A DNA stretch of 64,000 bases from Plasmodium relictum. Lineage: Eukaryota > Apicomplexa > Aconoidasida > Haemosporida > Plasmodiidae. The notes beneath the pieces were generated by a model. The model was given only the letters and a program-made list of their open reading frames with translations, made no database searches and was not told where the DNA came from. Positions 23,701 to 38,200 of this stretch are shown here, piece after piece. The stretch lies in assembly GCF_900005765.1 (NCBI RefSeq), contig NC_041690.1, forward strand, positions 62,001 through 126,000, written 5' to 3'. Positions within the stretch are counted from its first letter, which is position 1. Each line of letters starts with the position of its first letter. The position numbers were made by a program, and so were the translations under genes.

Positions 23701-26506
23701 TCATAGAGAACTTTCATACTTCAATTTTTCAAAACTTTTTATATTTTTGTAATTAACATTTTTCTGATTCACAGTTTTAATAAAATCTAATATAATATTT
23801 TTACTAAATGCATTATTCATTTTTCTTTGCTTTGAAAAATTTAAAAGATCTTTTTTTTCAATTTTTTTGCTGTCATTATAATCTTTATGTTCATATTATT
23901 GATAATTTTTTTTTTTAATGGTAAATATTATTTTTCATACAATTTAAAAAATTTTTTTTATTTGACATAATTTCATTCAATAAATTTATAGTGTTATCTT
24001 TTTTGTTTGCTATACACTGCTTAATTATTTGTTGAAAAGATGAATTTAAAGAATCATTAATACGTTTCTTAGGATGTTCCCTCTCTTTTTGTGTGTATTC
24101 TCTTTTATTATTATGTATGAACTTATTTGAATCAATACTTGTTAAGCGGCTACTAGGAGAGTGAAAGCAATCATTGCTTACATTATTATTGGTTTCTTCA
24201 TCAGTAAATAGCTGTGATGTTTTATTTTTATCAATATAATTTTCACTTTTTTTTAAATTGCTATAATCTGTTGTAGAATCATCAGTTGGTATAGGAGAGA
24301 CTTGGGAATACTTCATATAATTTTTTTTATTATCTGTAAGAGTATCTAATATTGAGTTAAAATTTTCAAAACCTTTTCCGTTTATATGTGATTTATTTTT
24401 AATCAATGAGTTCTTTTTTATGTTCTCAGATTTATAAAAAGGATTCTTATATGTATCACTAGAAAGCTTACAAGATAAACATTCATATATTTTTGAGTCA
24501 AAACTACGATTCTCTTTTTTCGATCCTATGTTAGCAAAATTTTGCCATTTTTTATTGATATTTTTATTTTTATTTTTAATTTTTTCACTTTTCACTTTAC
24601 TATTATCTTCATTAATATAATCATTACATTCATTAAAGCTTTGATGAGAACTTTGTTCTTTTATTTTTGTATTATTAACATTTAATTTTTTATTACAGCT
24701 AACATTAATATCAAAATTGAAATTATTCTTCTGATTTAACAAAGGTGTATTGCTACCATTTTGTAATCTATCTATATCCAATTCATCACATTTATTAATA
24801 TTATTTTTTTTTTCATTTTTTTTAAAAGGAATGAGTAATAAATAATGATCACTTTCTTGATTGTCTTTGCATGTAATTGTAAATATATTTTTTTTATTTA
24901 TGTTTAATAATATAGCATTTCTATCACTAAAACTATAAAGTAACTTATCTAAAAAATTTAACTCATAAACATTTTCCATAGCACTGTCAAAATTAGTTGT
25001 TCTTATATCATCATCATTAATTATTTTAATATTTTTTCTAATATGACTTATTAAACTTTTATTTAACTTATTATTTACAAAATTAATTTTATGTTTTTCA
25101 CATTTCTTATTAAGGTATAAATTATTAATCATTTCAATAGAATTATCATTCGTGTAGATGAGATCATTTTTTATTAAGTTAATAATATCGGTCATTTCGT
25201 TTTCGCATTTATTTTTATCATAATTACAATTACTGTGGCAATTACAGTTACATACTTTAAAATAAGTATCTTCTTTTGATATATTTTTAATTTTCTTTTC
25301 CAAATTATTTGACTCTTCTAAATGAAAAGATTTGAAAGCATCAATATCATTAGTTGAACTATTTAAATTATTACATGAATTTTCTTTTTTATTATGCAAT
25401 AAATTTTCTTTTATTTTATTAATAATTAATGATATGCAATCATCCTGAGAATTTCGTTTGAAGCAATTATTCGAATATTTGTTTATGCTAAGTTCTTCTA
25501 AAATTAATTTTTTTTTTTCATTATTAGAATTTTCTTGTTTTTCTACATTATCCATATATTCTTTTTCTTCCTTATGTATTTCATATTCCTGATATTTCCT
25601 TCTTTTCTTTTTGCTTTGCTGTTCATTATTGTTATTTACTTTTAAATCATAAGAAGAAAAACTATCTTTATTATTATTTTCATTACATTCTATCTTTTTT
25701 TTTTCTAAATTTATCTCATTTGACATCATATTATTAATAGATTTCGAACTATTTTCCAATATACTAAAATTATTATTGTTTTTAACATTTGCATTATGTT
25801 CATCATTACTGTTATTTCTTTCTTTTTTGAAGATATCAATTTTCTTTCTCTTTTTCTTTGTATCTTTATTTTTATTATTTTTCAATAAGTCACTACTATT
25901 ACCTTTTTTTAAATATTGATTAAGAGGGTTTGAATTTTGCCCATATATTTTGTGAATTTTTAATGCTTCATCAAAAACACCAAATTCGTAAGAGAGTTTC
26001 CATAGCATATTAATATTAAAGAAAGGTAAGTTTGAAATACAAGCAGGTGGCTTAATTTTATGAGATAAAATATTTTTACATAAGGAAGTATTTTCTCTAT
26101 ATGCTTTACGAATTAATTCTAACATACATCTTCTCCCTTTTGCTCCCAATTGTTTACAAAAACCAGGATAATAATTAATCTCTTCTTCTTTTTCTTCAGA
26201 AATAATATTTTTCACATCAAAATTATGCAAACACGATAACTTTTCTTCATTTCTTTCTTCATCAACAATACCATTTTTACTTATTTCATTTTCCTTATCA
26301 TTGTACGTACTTTTTTTTTCTCCTACATTGCCATTTTGATTTGTATCCTTTTTTTTTTCATATTCATGATTCTATAAAACAAAAAAGAATGTTTAATATT
26401 ATTTATACTTTATAACTTTTTTTTATTTTCTTTTATTCATTTTATTCTTTATAAAAGTGCTTCTATTCTTACATCTTATCTTTTTATCTTTATATTTTAT
26501 TATTAT

Positions 26507-26579
<73 letters not shown>

Positions 26580-26978
26580 CTTTTTCTTTTTCTTTTTTTT
26601 TTTTAATTACTCTTTGAAAACAATTTTTTTTTAAAGAAATTTTCATAATTATGTCTAAGAGGTTTCTAGAGTATTTGAATGTTTCATAATTATATTTTTC
26701 ATTATAAAAGTCATCTTTTATCATATTTTTACTTTCGTCAATGATGTGATTCAATGCAGGAATTGGAACATTTAAGTTTAAGAATAAATTATTTCTTAAT
26801 TTAGCTGAGTCATTTTCCGTTTTATAGTCCTATAAAAAAGTAAAAGAAACAACATATGAACAAATATAGAAATTTATATATATAAAATAAATATATTAAA
26901 AGAAATTACATTTAGCTTATTTCTATTATTTTCTATATATTTTTTAAGAATATTTAAATTGTATATTTTATTTTCCAT
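23701..26978 (-). CDS. Unrecognised Lys/Asn-rich protein, 3-4 exons
   Basis: Exons 26910-26978, 26611-26829 and 26371 downward join in phase 0. The third exon ends either at the stop at 23915 or, if a 58-nt intron (23883-23940) is removed, continues in frame through 23701-23882 for about 60 more residues (ending LEKLKYESSL-like, after KQRKMNNAFSKNIILDF). The best-conserved-looking part is YYPGFCKQLGAKGRRCMLEL and the next ~65 residues (PPACISNLPFFNINMLWKL, then FGVFDEALKIHKIYG). A basic stretch KKKRKKIDIFKKE suggests nuclear location. A Cys/His cluster (CNCNCHSNC) lies mid-protein. The remainder is low complexity. I do not recognise the family. Intron 2 carries a 71-nt poly(A) on the coding strand. 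Confidence 0.7.
26509..26579. repeat. 71-nt poly(T) homopolymer inside an intron
   Basis: An uninterrupted run of T on the + strand, followed by C-punctuated T tracts to about 26604. On the - strand gene it lies within intron 2 (26371 and 26611 are the flanking exon edges) as poly(A). It is far longer than other homopolymers in the window and its true length is uncertain in any assembly. Confidence 0.9.
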
Positions 26979-28428
26979 TTTAAAAGTATAATAATATCAA
27001 AAAAAAAAAAAGATAAAAACAAATAATAAATAAAATGATATAATATAAAAATGATATTTAAAAAAAAAAAAAAATATTAATAAGCAATATTTCTAATAAA
27101 AAATAAGGATATAAAATAAAATAATTATTTAATGAAAAAAAAATAAAAATGACAAATGATTAAAGAATTAAAAAAAAGAATATTCATAAATAAATTTCTA
27201 TTATTTTTCATTTTAATTTTTTCTTTTTTTTTGATAGAATAGAATTTTTCTATAATATTAAACAACCATATATGAACAATTTATATATATATTAATAAGA
27301 TAAGCCAATAAATATTTTTATTTTATTTTTTATATGCATAAAAAAAAATTTAAAAAAAAAAAAAAAAAACTAAAATAAATAAAGAATAATTAAAAAAATG
27401 AATAAATAAAAAGCAATGAAATAATAATAATAAATATTGTTGCATTCTTTATTTATATTGGTTATTACAACGGTTTATAATAAATTACATGAATTAATAT
27501 ACATATATTTATTTATATAGATATATTTTTACTTTTATAAAAAAAAAAATATAAGCTTTATATTACTTCGAACAAACATTCTTTAATTGTCTCTTATTTT
27601 AAATTAATGATAAAATTCTAAAATAAATTAAAAAAAATATAAAATAAAATATTAAAAAAAAAAAAATAAATAAATAAATAAACAAGTATTAATATATAAT
27701 CTTTTTTGTTTAATTCTCATTATAGAGTTATTAACAAAAAAAAAGGAAAAAAAAATTCATATTGACAGAAAAGATAATAAAAAATAGTGTATTTTAATAA
27801 AAATTAAATAACTAAATAGAAAAAACGGTATTATATTAAAAAGAAAAGTAATGAAATACATATAAAATAATAATAAATAAAAAAAAAGTAATACATAAAT
27901 TGTCATATGTATATATGTGCAAATTTTAATTAAGAAACACAAATATATACTTGAAATAAAATGTATATCTGATTATATTAAGTAAAATAGAGATAATAAA
28001 TTAAATATGAAGTTCAGAATAAAATAAGGCACATTGTATATATTGTAAAAAGTCAATTAATTGTATCGTTTATATAAATATAAATTATTCTATAAATAAA
28101 AATTACATATAAATATTTTAGAAATATTTAAAAAAAAAAATAAATTTATGTATTAAAAAGAATATTTATATATTCATAAAAAAAAGGGATACCAAAAACT
28201 TTATTTGTTAAAAAATTGCATATCTTGTATAAATAATAAATAAGTAGCATTATAAAAATATTTTTACATATTAAGGAGCTATCTATTTTTTTTATTTTAT
28301 TTTTTTTTTTTATATTTTAATTAGACAAACAATAAAAAAATTTGTAAATAAAAAATTATATTTTCAAAACAAAAATTAAAATAAAATATACAAAAGGTAT
28401 TTAAGAAAGTTACAGTTGTAATTTCTTG

Positions 28429-28467
<39 letters not shown>

Positions 28468-28599
28468 GACAAAAAATTATATAAATATATATATTTTTTT
28501 TTATCGTAAAAGAATAATATAATAACATAAAAAATTCGGAATATATATAAAATGATTATTATATTTTTTGAATCATAGCAAGAATTATTAAAATAATTA

Positions 28600-28920
28600 A
28601 TAACATGAAAAAAAAAGTGATTAATAAAATAAATGAAAAAAATGATTAATAAAATAAGTGAAAATAATTATTAAAAAATAAATAGGATAAATAAAATTAA
28701 TAAGATGAAAAGGAATACTAATAAAATAAAAGAAAAAAATTAATAATTAAAAAAAAAAAAATGGAATAACTAATAAAATAAAAAACGTAATTAATATAAA
28801 CAAAAAGATTAGTAATTAAATCAAAAAAAAAAAAAAAAATAATGAAATAATAAAAAAAAAAAATTAATAAAATTACGTAAAATAAAAATAAATGGCTAAA
28901 TTAATAATAAAAATGATAAA
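28600..28920. repeat. Degenerate A-rich quasi-repeat block
   Basis: Variants of attaataaaataa(a/g)tgaaa recur many times with drifting spacing, giving a strongly strand-asymmetric (A over T) segment. No exact unit length is maintained. It looks like decayed tandem repeat rather than coding sequence. Confidence 0.45.
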
Positions 28921-30366
28921 ATATTGAATTATTATTCGTATTCTTGTTAAAAAAAAAAAAGGACAACTTCATAACATAAATTATTCTCTAAGAAATACGT
29001 ATTGTTTTTTTTTTTTTAAAATAAGTAGATTTATATTTTTTTTTTTTTTTGATTTTGGCATTAAAAATTTCATAAATATATGTATCGTAAACATATTTAA
29101 ATAAATAGAAACGGATATGTTTAGAATAGTTTATTATTATTAATGAATTATTTCTTATGTTCTACTAATAAAAAAAAAAAAAAAAAAACAATGCTTAAGG
29201 GTGCAACAAAAGACAATCGTTTTTTTTATTTTAATTTTTTTTTTCGATACAACAATAAAAAAAGTATAAGAACATAAAAATAAAAAAGCACTAAGTTAAA
29301 AATTAAAAAATAATTAGATACTAAATGAAGGAAGAGATTCATAAGGAAAAATTAAAAGCACATAAAAAAAGTAAACATTCATATTTATTTATATATATAT
29401 ATTCACTAAAAAAAAAAGGAGCACAAAAAAAAATAAGAGTACAAAAATTAATAAGCATATATACATATATACAAATATATACATATATATAAATTACTAA
29501 TTTCAAAGCTTATTTTTTTTCTTTTTTTAATAAATATACAACTTTAAATGAATGATACTCAATTTTCATCAAGCACAAATAAAAAATATTTTCAATGAAA
29601 TATATATATACAAATATGAAAAATAAGTTTGTGCTTACTAAATTTTATTCGATTCTAAAATAAAAAATTTAAATGTTCTTTTTAAAAAAATAAAAAAAAA
29701 TTTCCCTTCTGTTACACACGTCACATTGAATAAAAATATCATAATATATATTCATAAATTTTTAAATAGATTTATGCATTTTTTATTATAAATATTAAAT
29801 TTCTAACAAAAAATTTTTGTAGCATAAAATTAATATACAAGAAGTATTAAAATCAAGTATATAATTAATTTAAAATTAAATAAATTAATAAAAAAGAAAT
29901 ATATATATATATATATATAATTTAATAAATGTGATATAAAAAAGAAAAATAAATTATAGTGCAATTCTTTTAAAAAGCTTATTATTAAAAGGAGTTTTCT
30001 AAATTTAAAAGAAGAAGAAAAAAAAATAATTATAAAACAAAAACAAGTGAAAGTAAAAAATGTAATAAAAAAAAAGAGAAAATAAAGCACTTAACTATCC
30101 TATGTATCTAGCTAATATACAGTTGCAATAAAAAAGAAGAATAAAAATTGAGTTAATTTATATAAAGTATTAAATTTAAAAAATTTCAATTAATGGATAT
30201 TTATATTAATAGTTTTTTCCTCTTATTTATTATTATTATTATATATATAAATATATATATATACATATATACAGATATATACACGTATATATGTACTTAT
30301 GATTATATTGAGATTAATATTTAAAATATAACATTGCCTATTTTAATTTTTATTCATGGTTTAATC

Positions 30367-30374
30367 GCATGCAT
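30367..30374. promoter_or_regulatory. GCATGCAT motif, candidate ApiAP2 site
   Basis: An isolated GCATGC palindrome in almost pure A/T sequence, 1.85 kb upstream of the ATG at 32226. Candidate only. Confidence 0.25.
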
Positions 30375-32225
30375 ACCTTTTTCAAAATTTTAACAAGACA
30401 CATCAAAAATAAAATTATTGTACAAAAAAAGGGGAATTAACATTTTTAAATATTATATTGTGTATATATTTTTTATCTAAAGAAATAAAGCAAATTTTTC
30501 TAAAAAAAATTCATAAAATATTAGAAAACATTAAACATATCTACATATATCAAATGAACAAGATGACAATATATTTTTTTTTAATATTTATAATCATGTG
30601 TAAATTACATAAATTCAAGTATATGTATTTTTATTTTTTTATGATTCATATATAACTTATGAAATATATTTATTTAACTTTTCTACTTTGTTCTATTCAT
30701 TTTAAAAATTTGTGAGACAATGGAAATCTATGTATTTTTTTTTTTTTTTAATGTATAAAAAAAGGATTGCATGTATTTTTATTTTATTTTTTTTATTTGT
30801 ATTGTGTATTAGCTTTTTTTTTTTTTTTACTTTTAATCTACATATTTCTCTTAATTTATGTTTATATAAGTCTATTTTTCTATATATATATATTTTTGTT
30901 TAATTCATAGTTTTATTATTTGAGAATAAATAAAAACGGATAAAAATTGCTGAAAAATTATTACAAGCCTTTTTGAATGTAACGAGGGTTTTTTTTTAAA
31001 CGTAATGAAGGTTTTTTTTTTTTAAAATAAACATATTCATTATTTTTACTTGTGAAAAAGTATATAAAAATAATTTCTTTTTTTTTTTTATTTAGAATTT
31101 TATCATTGAATTATATAACCTTTTTTGTTGAAATAATTAAAAAAATGTATAATTACACTTTTTGAAACATATCATATTAAAATTTAATAATTTAAAAATA
31201 AAGTTACACGATCGTTACTTTTCTAAAATAAATAGAAATTAAAAAAGAAAAAATAGTTCAGGAAATTATGTGTAACAAAAAATAATTTAAGGATATGTCA
31301 CTAGAATATATAAAAGAAAAAAGTATTAACATTTGTTGGTTTATTTACAAATTTTTTTATTAAATAACTTTATAAATATTTAAAAAAAAAAAAAAAATTA
31401 ACTAATCAATAAGACATAATTGAAATGAACTTTATATTATGTTCTTAAGAGAACTAAGAATTAATAAATACTAATTTTTTTTGAAATGTTACATCAATAT
31501 ACTCTCTTCATTAAAAAAATTTTTTTTTTATTGGATTTAAAACATTTTTATTTTAATGTATTAAAATACTTTAGATAGATAAGTAAATAATAATATATAA
31601 TGTTAATAAATACTATTTTAAGAAACAGCTCAGAAATCCTATAATTTAAGAATAATTTTTTCTACTTTTAAAATGTATGTATAATTTTTTTTTTAAATTT
31701 CGCAAGAATATGTATTTATATAATATATATAGAAATATCTCCAAAAAAGAAGAAAAAAAAAAGTTTTATTTATTTATTATACAAGAATACTTAAAATATT
31801 TTTGTTTAGAAAAAAAAAAAAATAAAAAAAATATGTAAATTTTCACATATGTAAATGAAGAATAAAATAAAATAATATAGTAGTATTCTAAAAAAAAAAA
31901 AGAAAAGGAAATTTTTTTTTATGTATATATCAAATTTGCACGCACTTTTATATTTCAAAATAATTTGAAAAAAAAAAAAAAAAAAAAATATATTTATATG
32001 CATTTTTGTATAATATTTATATAAGTATGCACATAAAATATTTTTATGTATACTTATATTAGGTGTAAAATACAATATTATTCTTAGAAATGTAAAAAAT
32101 ATTAAAGTATTTTTTCATTTTGCTTCTCTTTTAAAGTATATTTTCTTTCTTAAAAAGAAAAATTTCAATTTTCGATTAAAAAAAAAAAAATAAAATAAAA
32201 ATGTAAAAATAAAAATTATTATAAT

Positions 32226-35200
32226 ATGGATAAAATTAATTTATTACAAGAATTAAATGATGAAAACAGGAAAAAAAATAAATTAAATGAAAACATATTA
32301 AATTTTGATTTTTCTTATGAAAGTATTTTAAACAATGATATAAAAAGACCTCAAGAAATTGACTGTGGGATGTCTTGCACAAGTTCGTTTTTTGATTCTA
32401 ATGAAAAGGTTATAAATGAAAATATATATAATAAAAATTTAAACAATGATTATTCAAATTGTGATAATATAATTTATAATAATATATATAATAACTATAA
32501 TAATAACGATTTAAATGGTGCTTCGTACGATGCTAACCATTCAATTGCATACAATTCTAATGCTTTGGATGTTTCCTTTCAAAAAAAAAATGAATTAAAT
32601 GTAAATGAGTTTTTAAATATAGAAAAAAATAGGTCTAATGAAAAAAATAATTTTAATACAAGTGAAAATAATAAAAAAGAAAAAAATGATGAAAATGATA
32701 ATATACTTCATGAAAACACTATTATGAACAATCTCAATATATGTAATGATAATAATATTTTGTTAAATAATGATAATTTTATAATAAAAAATGTAAACGA
32801 TATAAATCAAAAAATTATATGTAATAGAAATGATACCAATATTAATTCAAACAATTTAAATAATAATGCAAATAATACAATATATGACTTAGATAAAAAA
32901 GGAGAAAGTACTTTTAAAAATAAAGAAGACAGTTTTATTAATCATGATAAAAATGATAATGAAAAATGCGATATTATAAATAATGATTCTAATAAAAAAA
33001 GTCAAGAAAATGATTTATTTATAACAGAAAATGAAAAAGAACATTTTCTCAATGAAAATAACAAGAGTAGAAGCAACACAAGCACATATATAATATGCTC
33101 ACAAAAAAATTCAAGTTCAAATATAAATGAAACAATGGTAAATAGTAATAATTCAACTAGTGGAATAAGTAAAAATAAAAACGATAATGTAATTATTTTA
33201 AATAATGAGGATAATATGAATAAAGATGATATAAATATAAAAGAAATATATGATATTGTTGAAAATGATATTATAAATTATAAAAATATAATTTTTCAAA
33301 TGAAATCAGAATTACAAATAAGAAACTGTTATTTAGAAAATGAAAAAAGAAAAAATGAAGAATATGAAAAAATAATTGGAAATTACATTAATGAATTAAA
33401 TAGTTATTCCAATAAAAGTAATTCTTTAGAATCATTAAATATAATTGAAATTGAAAATAAACAATTAAAACAAGAGTTGATACTAAAAAATAGTGAAATA
33501 ATTGAATTAAATAATATAATAAATAATTTAAAAAGCCAAAAAAATATATTTTTTAATTGTCTAGAAAATGAATTAGAAATTAGTTTAAAAAAGGAAACAG
33601 AATGTTCATTAATTTTACATGCACAAACAAAACGGTTAAATAACGCAAATTGTTTTATAGAAAAGCAAAATATAAAAATAAGAGAATTAAAAAAAGAAAT
33701 GGAAAAATTAGAAGAAACTTACGTTACCCATGTGAAAAAAAATGAAAAACAAATTGAAGAATTATTAAAGGAAAAGGAAGAATTCATAAAAATAACTAAA
33801 GAGTTGGAAGTTATAAATATAGATAATAAAAATAAGAAAGAAGAAATAGATAAATATAAAAATAAGTGCCAAGAATTAAATGATGAATTAAATGATTTAT
33901 TGAGGCTAGTTGCCAGTAACCAACAAGATAAAGTAAACTTTGAAAACTTTTATCAGAATAATAAATATGACTCATTTAATTTCATGAATGAAAGTTATAA
34001 CAATTCAAATACGGTTATTGGTGATAATAATATTTTAAAGAATCAATTAAAAAAATTAATAGAGGAAAATGATAAACTAAAGAAAGAATTGGATGAGTTG
34101 AAAAATAACAACTTAAATATTATAAATGAATTAAAAAAGAAAAGTGAAATGATTAAAGAGAAAGATATGAATTACAGTGTATTGTTGGAAAAATATAATA
34201 TATTAGAAAAGGATTATGAAAACATTCATAATTTGTGTATAATACTAGAAAATAAATACAGAGAAGAATATAATAATAATTCTATTCACAAAAATATCAA
34301 TATTTTAAGTAAAAGTAATTTTTCTTTAAGTGAACTAGAATTAAATCATAGTCAACAAAGTGAAAATGATATAAATAATTATAAGATATATTGTTCTGAA
34401 CTGAAATTAGAAAATGAATCTTTAAAATCTATTATTGAAAAATTGAAAATTAAAAATAAGAAATTGTCAAAGAATATGGAATTTTTATTAAATGATTTAA
34501 TTAACGCTGAAACGTTAAATGAAGATAATAGTAACAATAAAAGTACTAACCATAATAATACAGATAATATTGAATGTAATAATAATAGCAATAATGAATT
34601 AATAAATGATAATGAAAAATGTGATATTCGAAATAGTTCTAATATTAATCTTTTGATAGATAATAACAATATTAATAAAATTAATATTTCAAAAATAAAT
34701 AATTATTCACAAACTAAGGAAAATATTTCAAATGATAAAAAAATAGATAACTTCACCCAAACCAGTGAAAAGATTTCAATTAATGAAAAAATAGACAATT
34801 TCACTCAAACTAATGAACAGATTTCAATTAATGAAAAAATAGACAATTTCACTCAAACTAATGAACATATTTCAAATGATGAAAAAACAGATAACTTCAC
34901 TCAAACTAATGAACAGATTTCAATTAATGAAAAAATAGACAATTTCACTCAAACTAATGAACATATTTCAAATGATGAAAAAACAGACAATCTAACCCAA
35001 AATAATGAACATATTTCAGATGATAAGAAAAATAATCATCTAATTAATGAAGGTGTAAACACTGAAGAGAAAATTGTTTTTGATAAAGATACATATACAA
35101 GTGATAATGTATTATTAGTTAGTTCATATATAAATACAAGAAAAATTGATTTAATCGATAAAAGTATAAATACAAATGAAAATATTAAAGAATTTACAAA

Positions 35201-38200
35201 TAATTGCAGTCAAACGGATGAAATAAATAGTTATATAAAAAGCACTCAAACAGATATAATAAAAAATATTGATAGAGAGGTTATTACTAATATTTATGGA
35301 ATAAGTAATTTTAACATTAAAAAAATGATGATGAAATGCAATTTTTCTAAAAATAAAAAAATTCAAGTAACAACGACAAGTATGAATGCTTCAACTCAGA
35401 CAAAAGAAATATTTTCAAATTTAATAGATAAATATAGTAGCAGTGATGAATATAATATTTACAAAAGATATAAAAAAAAAAAAAAAATTAAAGATTTTTC
35501 TTCTTTATATTCAAGTAATACGTCAAATAGTTTTTTTTTTAAAGAGTCAGATTCTTCTAACGATCTATCTTTAATAAGAAGAAAAAAAAATAAGTATAAT
35601 AATAAGAACAAATATTACAACTATGATAATAATTATGAAAATTATTTATGTAAAAATAAAAATTACAAATTTACCAATAGAGATAAAAATTATATTTTAT
35701 CATTTGATAAAAAAAAATATTATAAAGAAAATGATGTACTCGATAATTATTCTGAATTATATTCAAAAATGAATAAAAAAGAAAGATATAAGGATTACAA
35801 TAGAAATGAAGATAAAGAAGTAGAATCCTTAATAGAAATATTAAAATACTCTTCTGAAAATGATGATAGTTTTTATATAGATAATGTTTATAATACAAAA
35901 CAAAAAGAAATGATTAAGCAAAAGAAAAGAGAAATAGAAGAAATAGAAAAATTAAAAGAAGAGAGAAGAAGAGAAAGGAATATAAAAAAAAAAAAAAAAG
36001 ACATATATAGAAAACATCAAAATGATGTTAACTATAAAAATGTTTATTCATCTGAGGATTATTATGATTATGCATATTCCAACAAAAATAAATTATTAGC
36101 TCAAAAAATAAAGAGAAATAAGATAAAAAAAAATATGTACAATTATAATCATATTATTAAAACTGAAAATAAATATGTACAAACAACAGAATATTTTCTT
36201 AATTGTGATATTTATTATGAACAAAAGGAAAACGTAAAATTCCCAAAATTTAGTGATAATGTCCTTATTTTAAAAAATAAAATAAAGGATTATTCAAAAA
36301 ATTTATATTATAACGTGATTGTTTGTGAAAATTGTAATGGCTTTTATATTGATTTGTTATTAATAAATATATTTAATGAATACATAAATTATTACAATTG
36401 TTGCAATAATTGTGCATTGAAAAAAAAAATTTTTGAAAAAAAAAACATAAATAAGGATAAATTTATGCATAATAGTGAATCATCTATTAAAAATAATTCT
36501 AGTATTTTTAATTTGGAAAATTTTTCTACAAGTAAAAATGATGTTATTTTTACTTTAAAAAAAAAAAAAAAAGAAGAAATGGAAGAAGAGAAAGAAAAAC
36601 AGGAGACAAATCAGTATTATAATGTTTATAATATAAAAGATGGTTACTGTTCAGAAAAAAGTGAATATTCTAATGATATGAATGATTCATATGAAAATAG
36701 TAGCATTGATGATAATGAAGTTAAAAATAGTGAAACAGATGAATATAATGATTTATATGAAAGTAGTAGATTAAGTAAAGGAGAGAAAAAAAGAAATTGC
36801 AAAATTGAAAATTTCATAATTAAGCATATTCCGTTTAAATTGCATATATGTACATGTGCTTATATTAATGTGAAATATAAAAAAATGCTAATTAGAAAAG
36901 AAGAGATAAAAAGAAATAATAAAATAAAAAAAAAAAAAAAAGATGTATGTAATAATAATTTATTTTTTAATCAAATTTTTAATTTTATATCTAAAATAAA
37001 GAATGAATTAAATGAAGTAAAGTTTATTATTCAGAATTTTTTCTATTTAAATAAAAACAACATTTTAGGCAATTTTATTTTAAATACAAAAAAAATAAAC
37101 GATATTCCTTTATTCTTATTTAATTACGTGGAAAATAAAAATATAAGTTACGTAAAAAATGGAGAAAACAGCTATATAAATGAAAACGAAGCAGTAATAA
37201 ATAAGCATAATTCACAAGTATCTTGTCATTCTTTGAATACATATTGTTTAGAAGAAGCGTACACAGCAAATCAGCAAATTGTTAATTCTTGTAATTATCA
37301 AAAAAATTTTAATAATTTTATTAATTCTAATAATTCTAATTTAGTTCATTTTAATTTAAGAGATACATATGATCCCAAAAAAACTAGTAATATAAATAAA
37401 ATAATGAAAGACAATGATAATGATAAAAAAAGTTATGAATTATCTAATGATTCAGAAAATCAAAATAAATACTGTGGAAATATCAATTATTCTTTTATAA
37501 AAGATAAAATAAATGAAGACAAAATGAAAACAATATATGATTATAGTATTATAAATAGAAATGATCAAAATATCTCTTTATATTATCCGAACATGAATTA
37601 TGATGATATTAAAATTCATTTTAATGAGAAAAATTATAAAAAAGGAAAAGTTTGTAATTTTAATGATTTAATGCAAAAATATGAAATAAAGAATATAATG
37701 ATTTTTTTTATTTGTTGCTTATTTTATTTAAATGAATTATATATTAAAAATACTTCATCTTTTAAGGAGTTTCAGACTTGTGATATTAAATGTGAAGATA
37801 GCAAAAATGAAAATGATATTCAATTAAATAATAACATACATAATGATAGATGTTACAATATTGACGATGCTAATTATAATGATGGCAGTATTAAGAAAAA
37901 ATGCAATTTTTATAATACTAATCACAGTAAGGATGATAATATAATTAATAGTAACAAAATGTGTGATTCTATAAATTTAAATGAAAGGAAGTGTAATAGC
38001 TTGAATCATAAAGAGCAAAGTAAATTAAACACAAATAATATAAATGAAATAGAAATATTTTTAGAAAAATACAATTCTGTTAATGTAATAAATGAGAAAA
38101 AAGAAAATAATTTATTATTTGATGTTGTTAATGATATTCTAAATAATATAAAAAAAAATTCAGAATCAATTTGCTCTGTATATATATTGATGAATGAAAA

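Larger units (their letters stand above)
26979..32225. other. 5.2-kb gene-free spacer between divergent genes
   Basis: I find no credible gene. The longest ORFs (60-90 residues) are Phe/Tyr/Lys strings made by A/T runs. The sequence is about 90-93% A/T by eye. A quasi-repetitive block at 28600-28920 is built from variants of aataaaataa, and an (AT)n tract lies at 28435-28463. There is one GCATGCAT at 30367-30374. It must contain the 5' leaders and promoters of the two long flanking genes, and may hide non-coding RNA. It is not A/T-extreme enough throughout to call a centromere. Confidence 0.6.

Noticed and set aside
26506-26754. 82-residue ORF ending in a long poly-Lys tail
   Set aside because: Its first half is exon 2 of the - strand gene and the Lys tail is the intronic A71.
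26979-32225. Centromere
   Set aside because: Long and A/T-rich, but it has many interspersed G/C and no clear tandem array; Plasmodium centromeres are more extreme. Kept only as an unexplained spacer.
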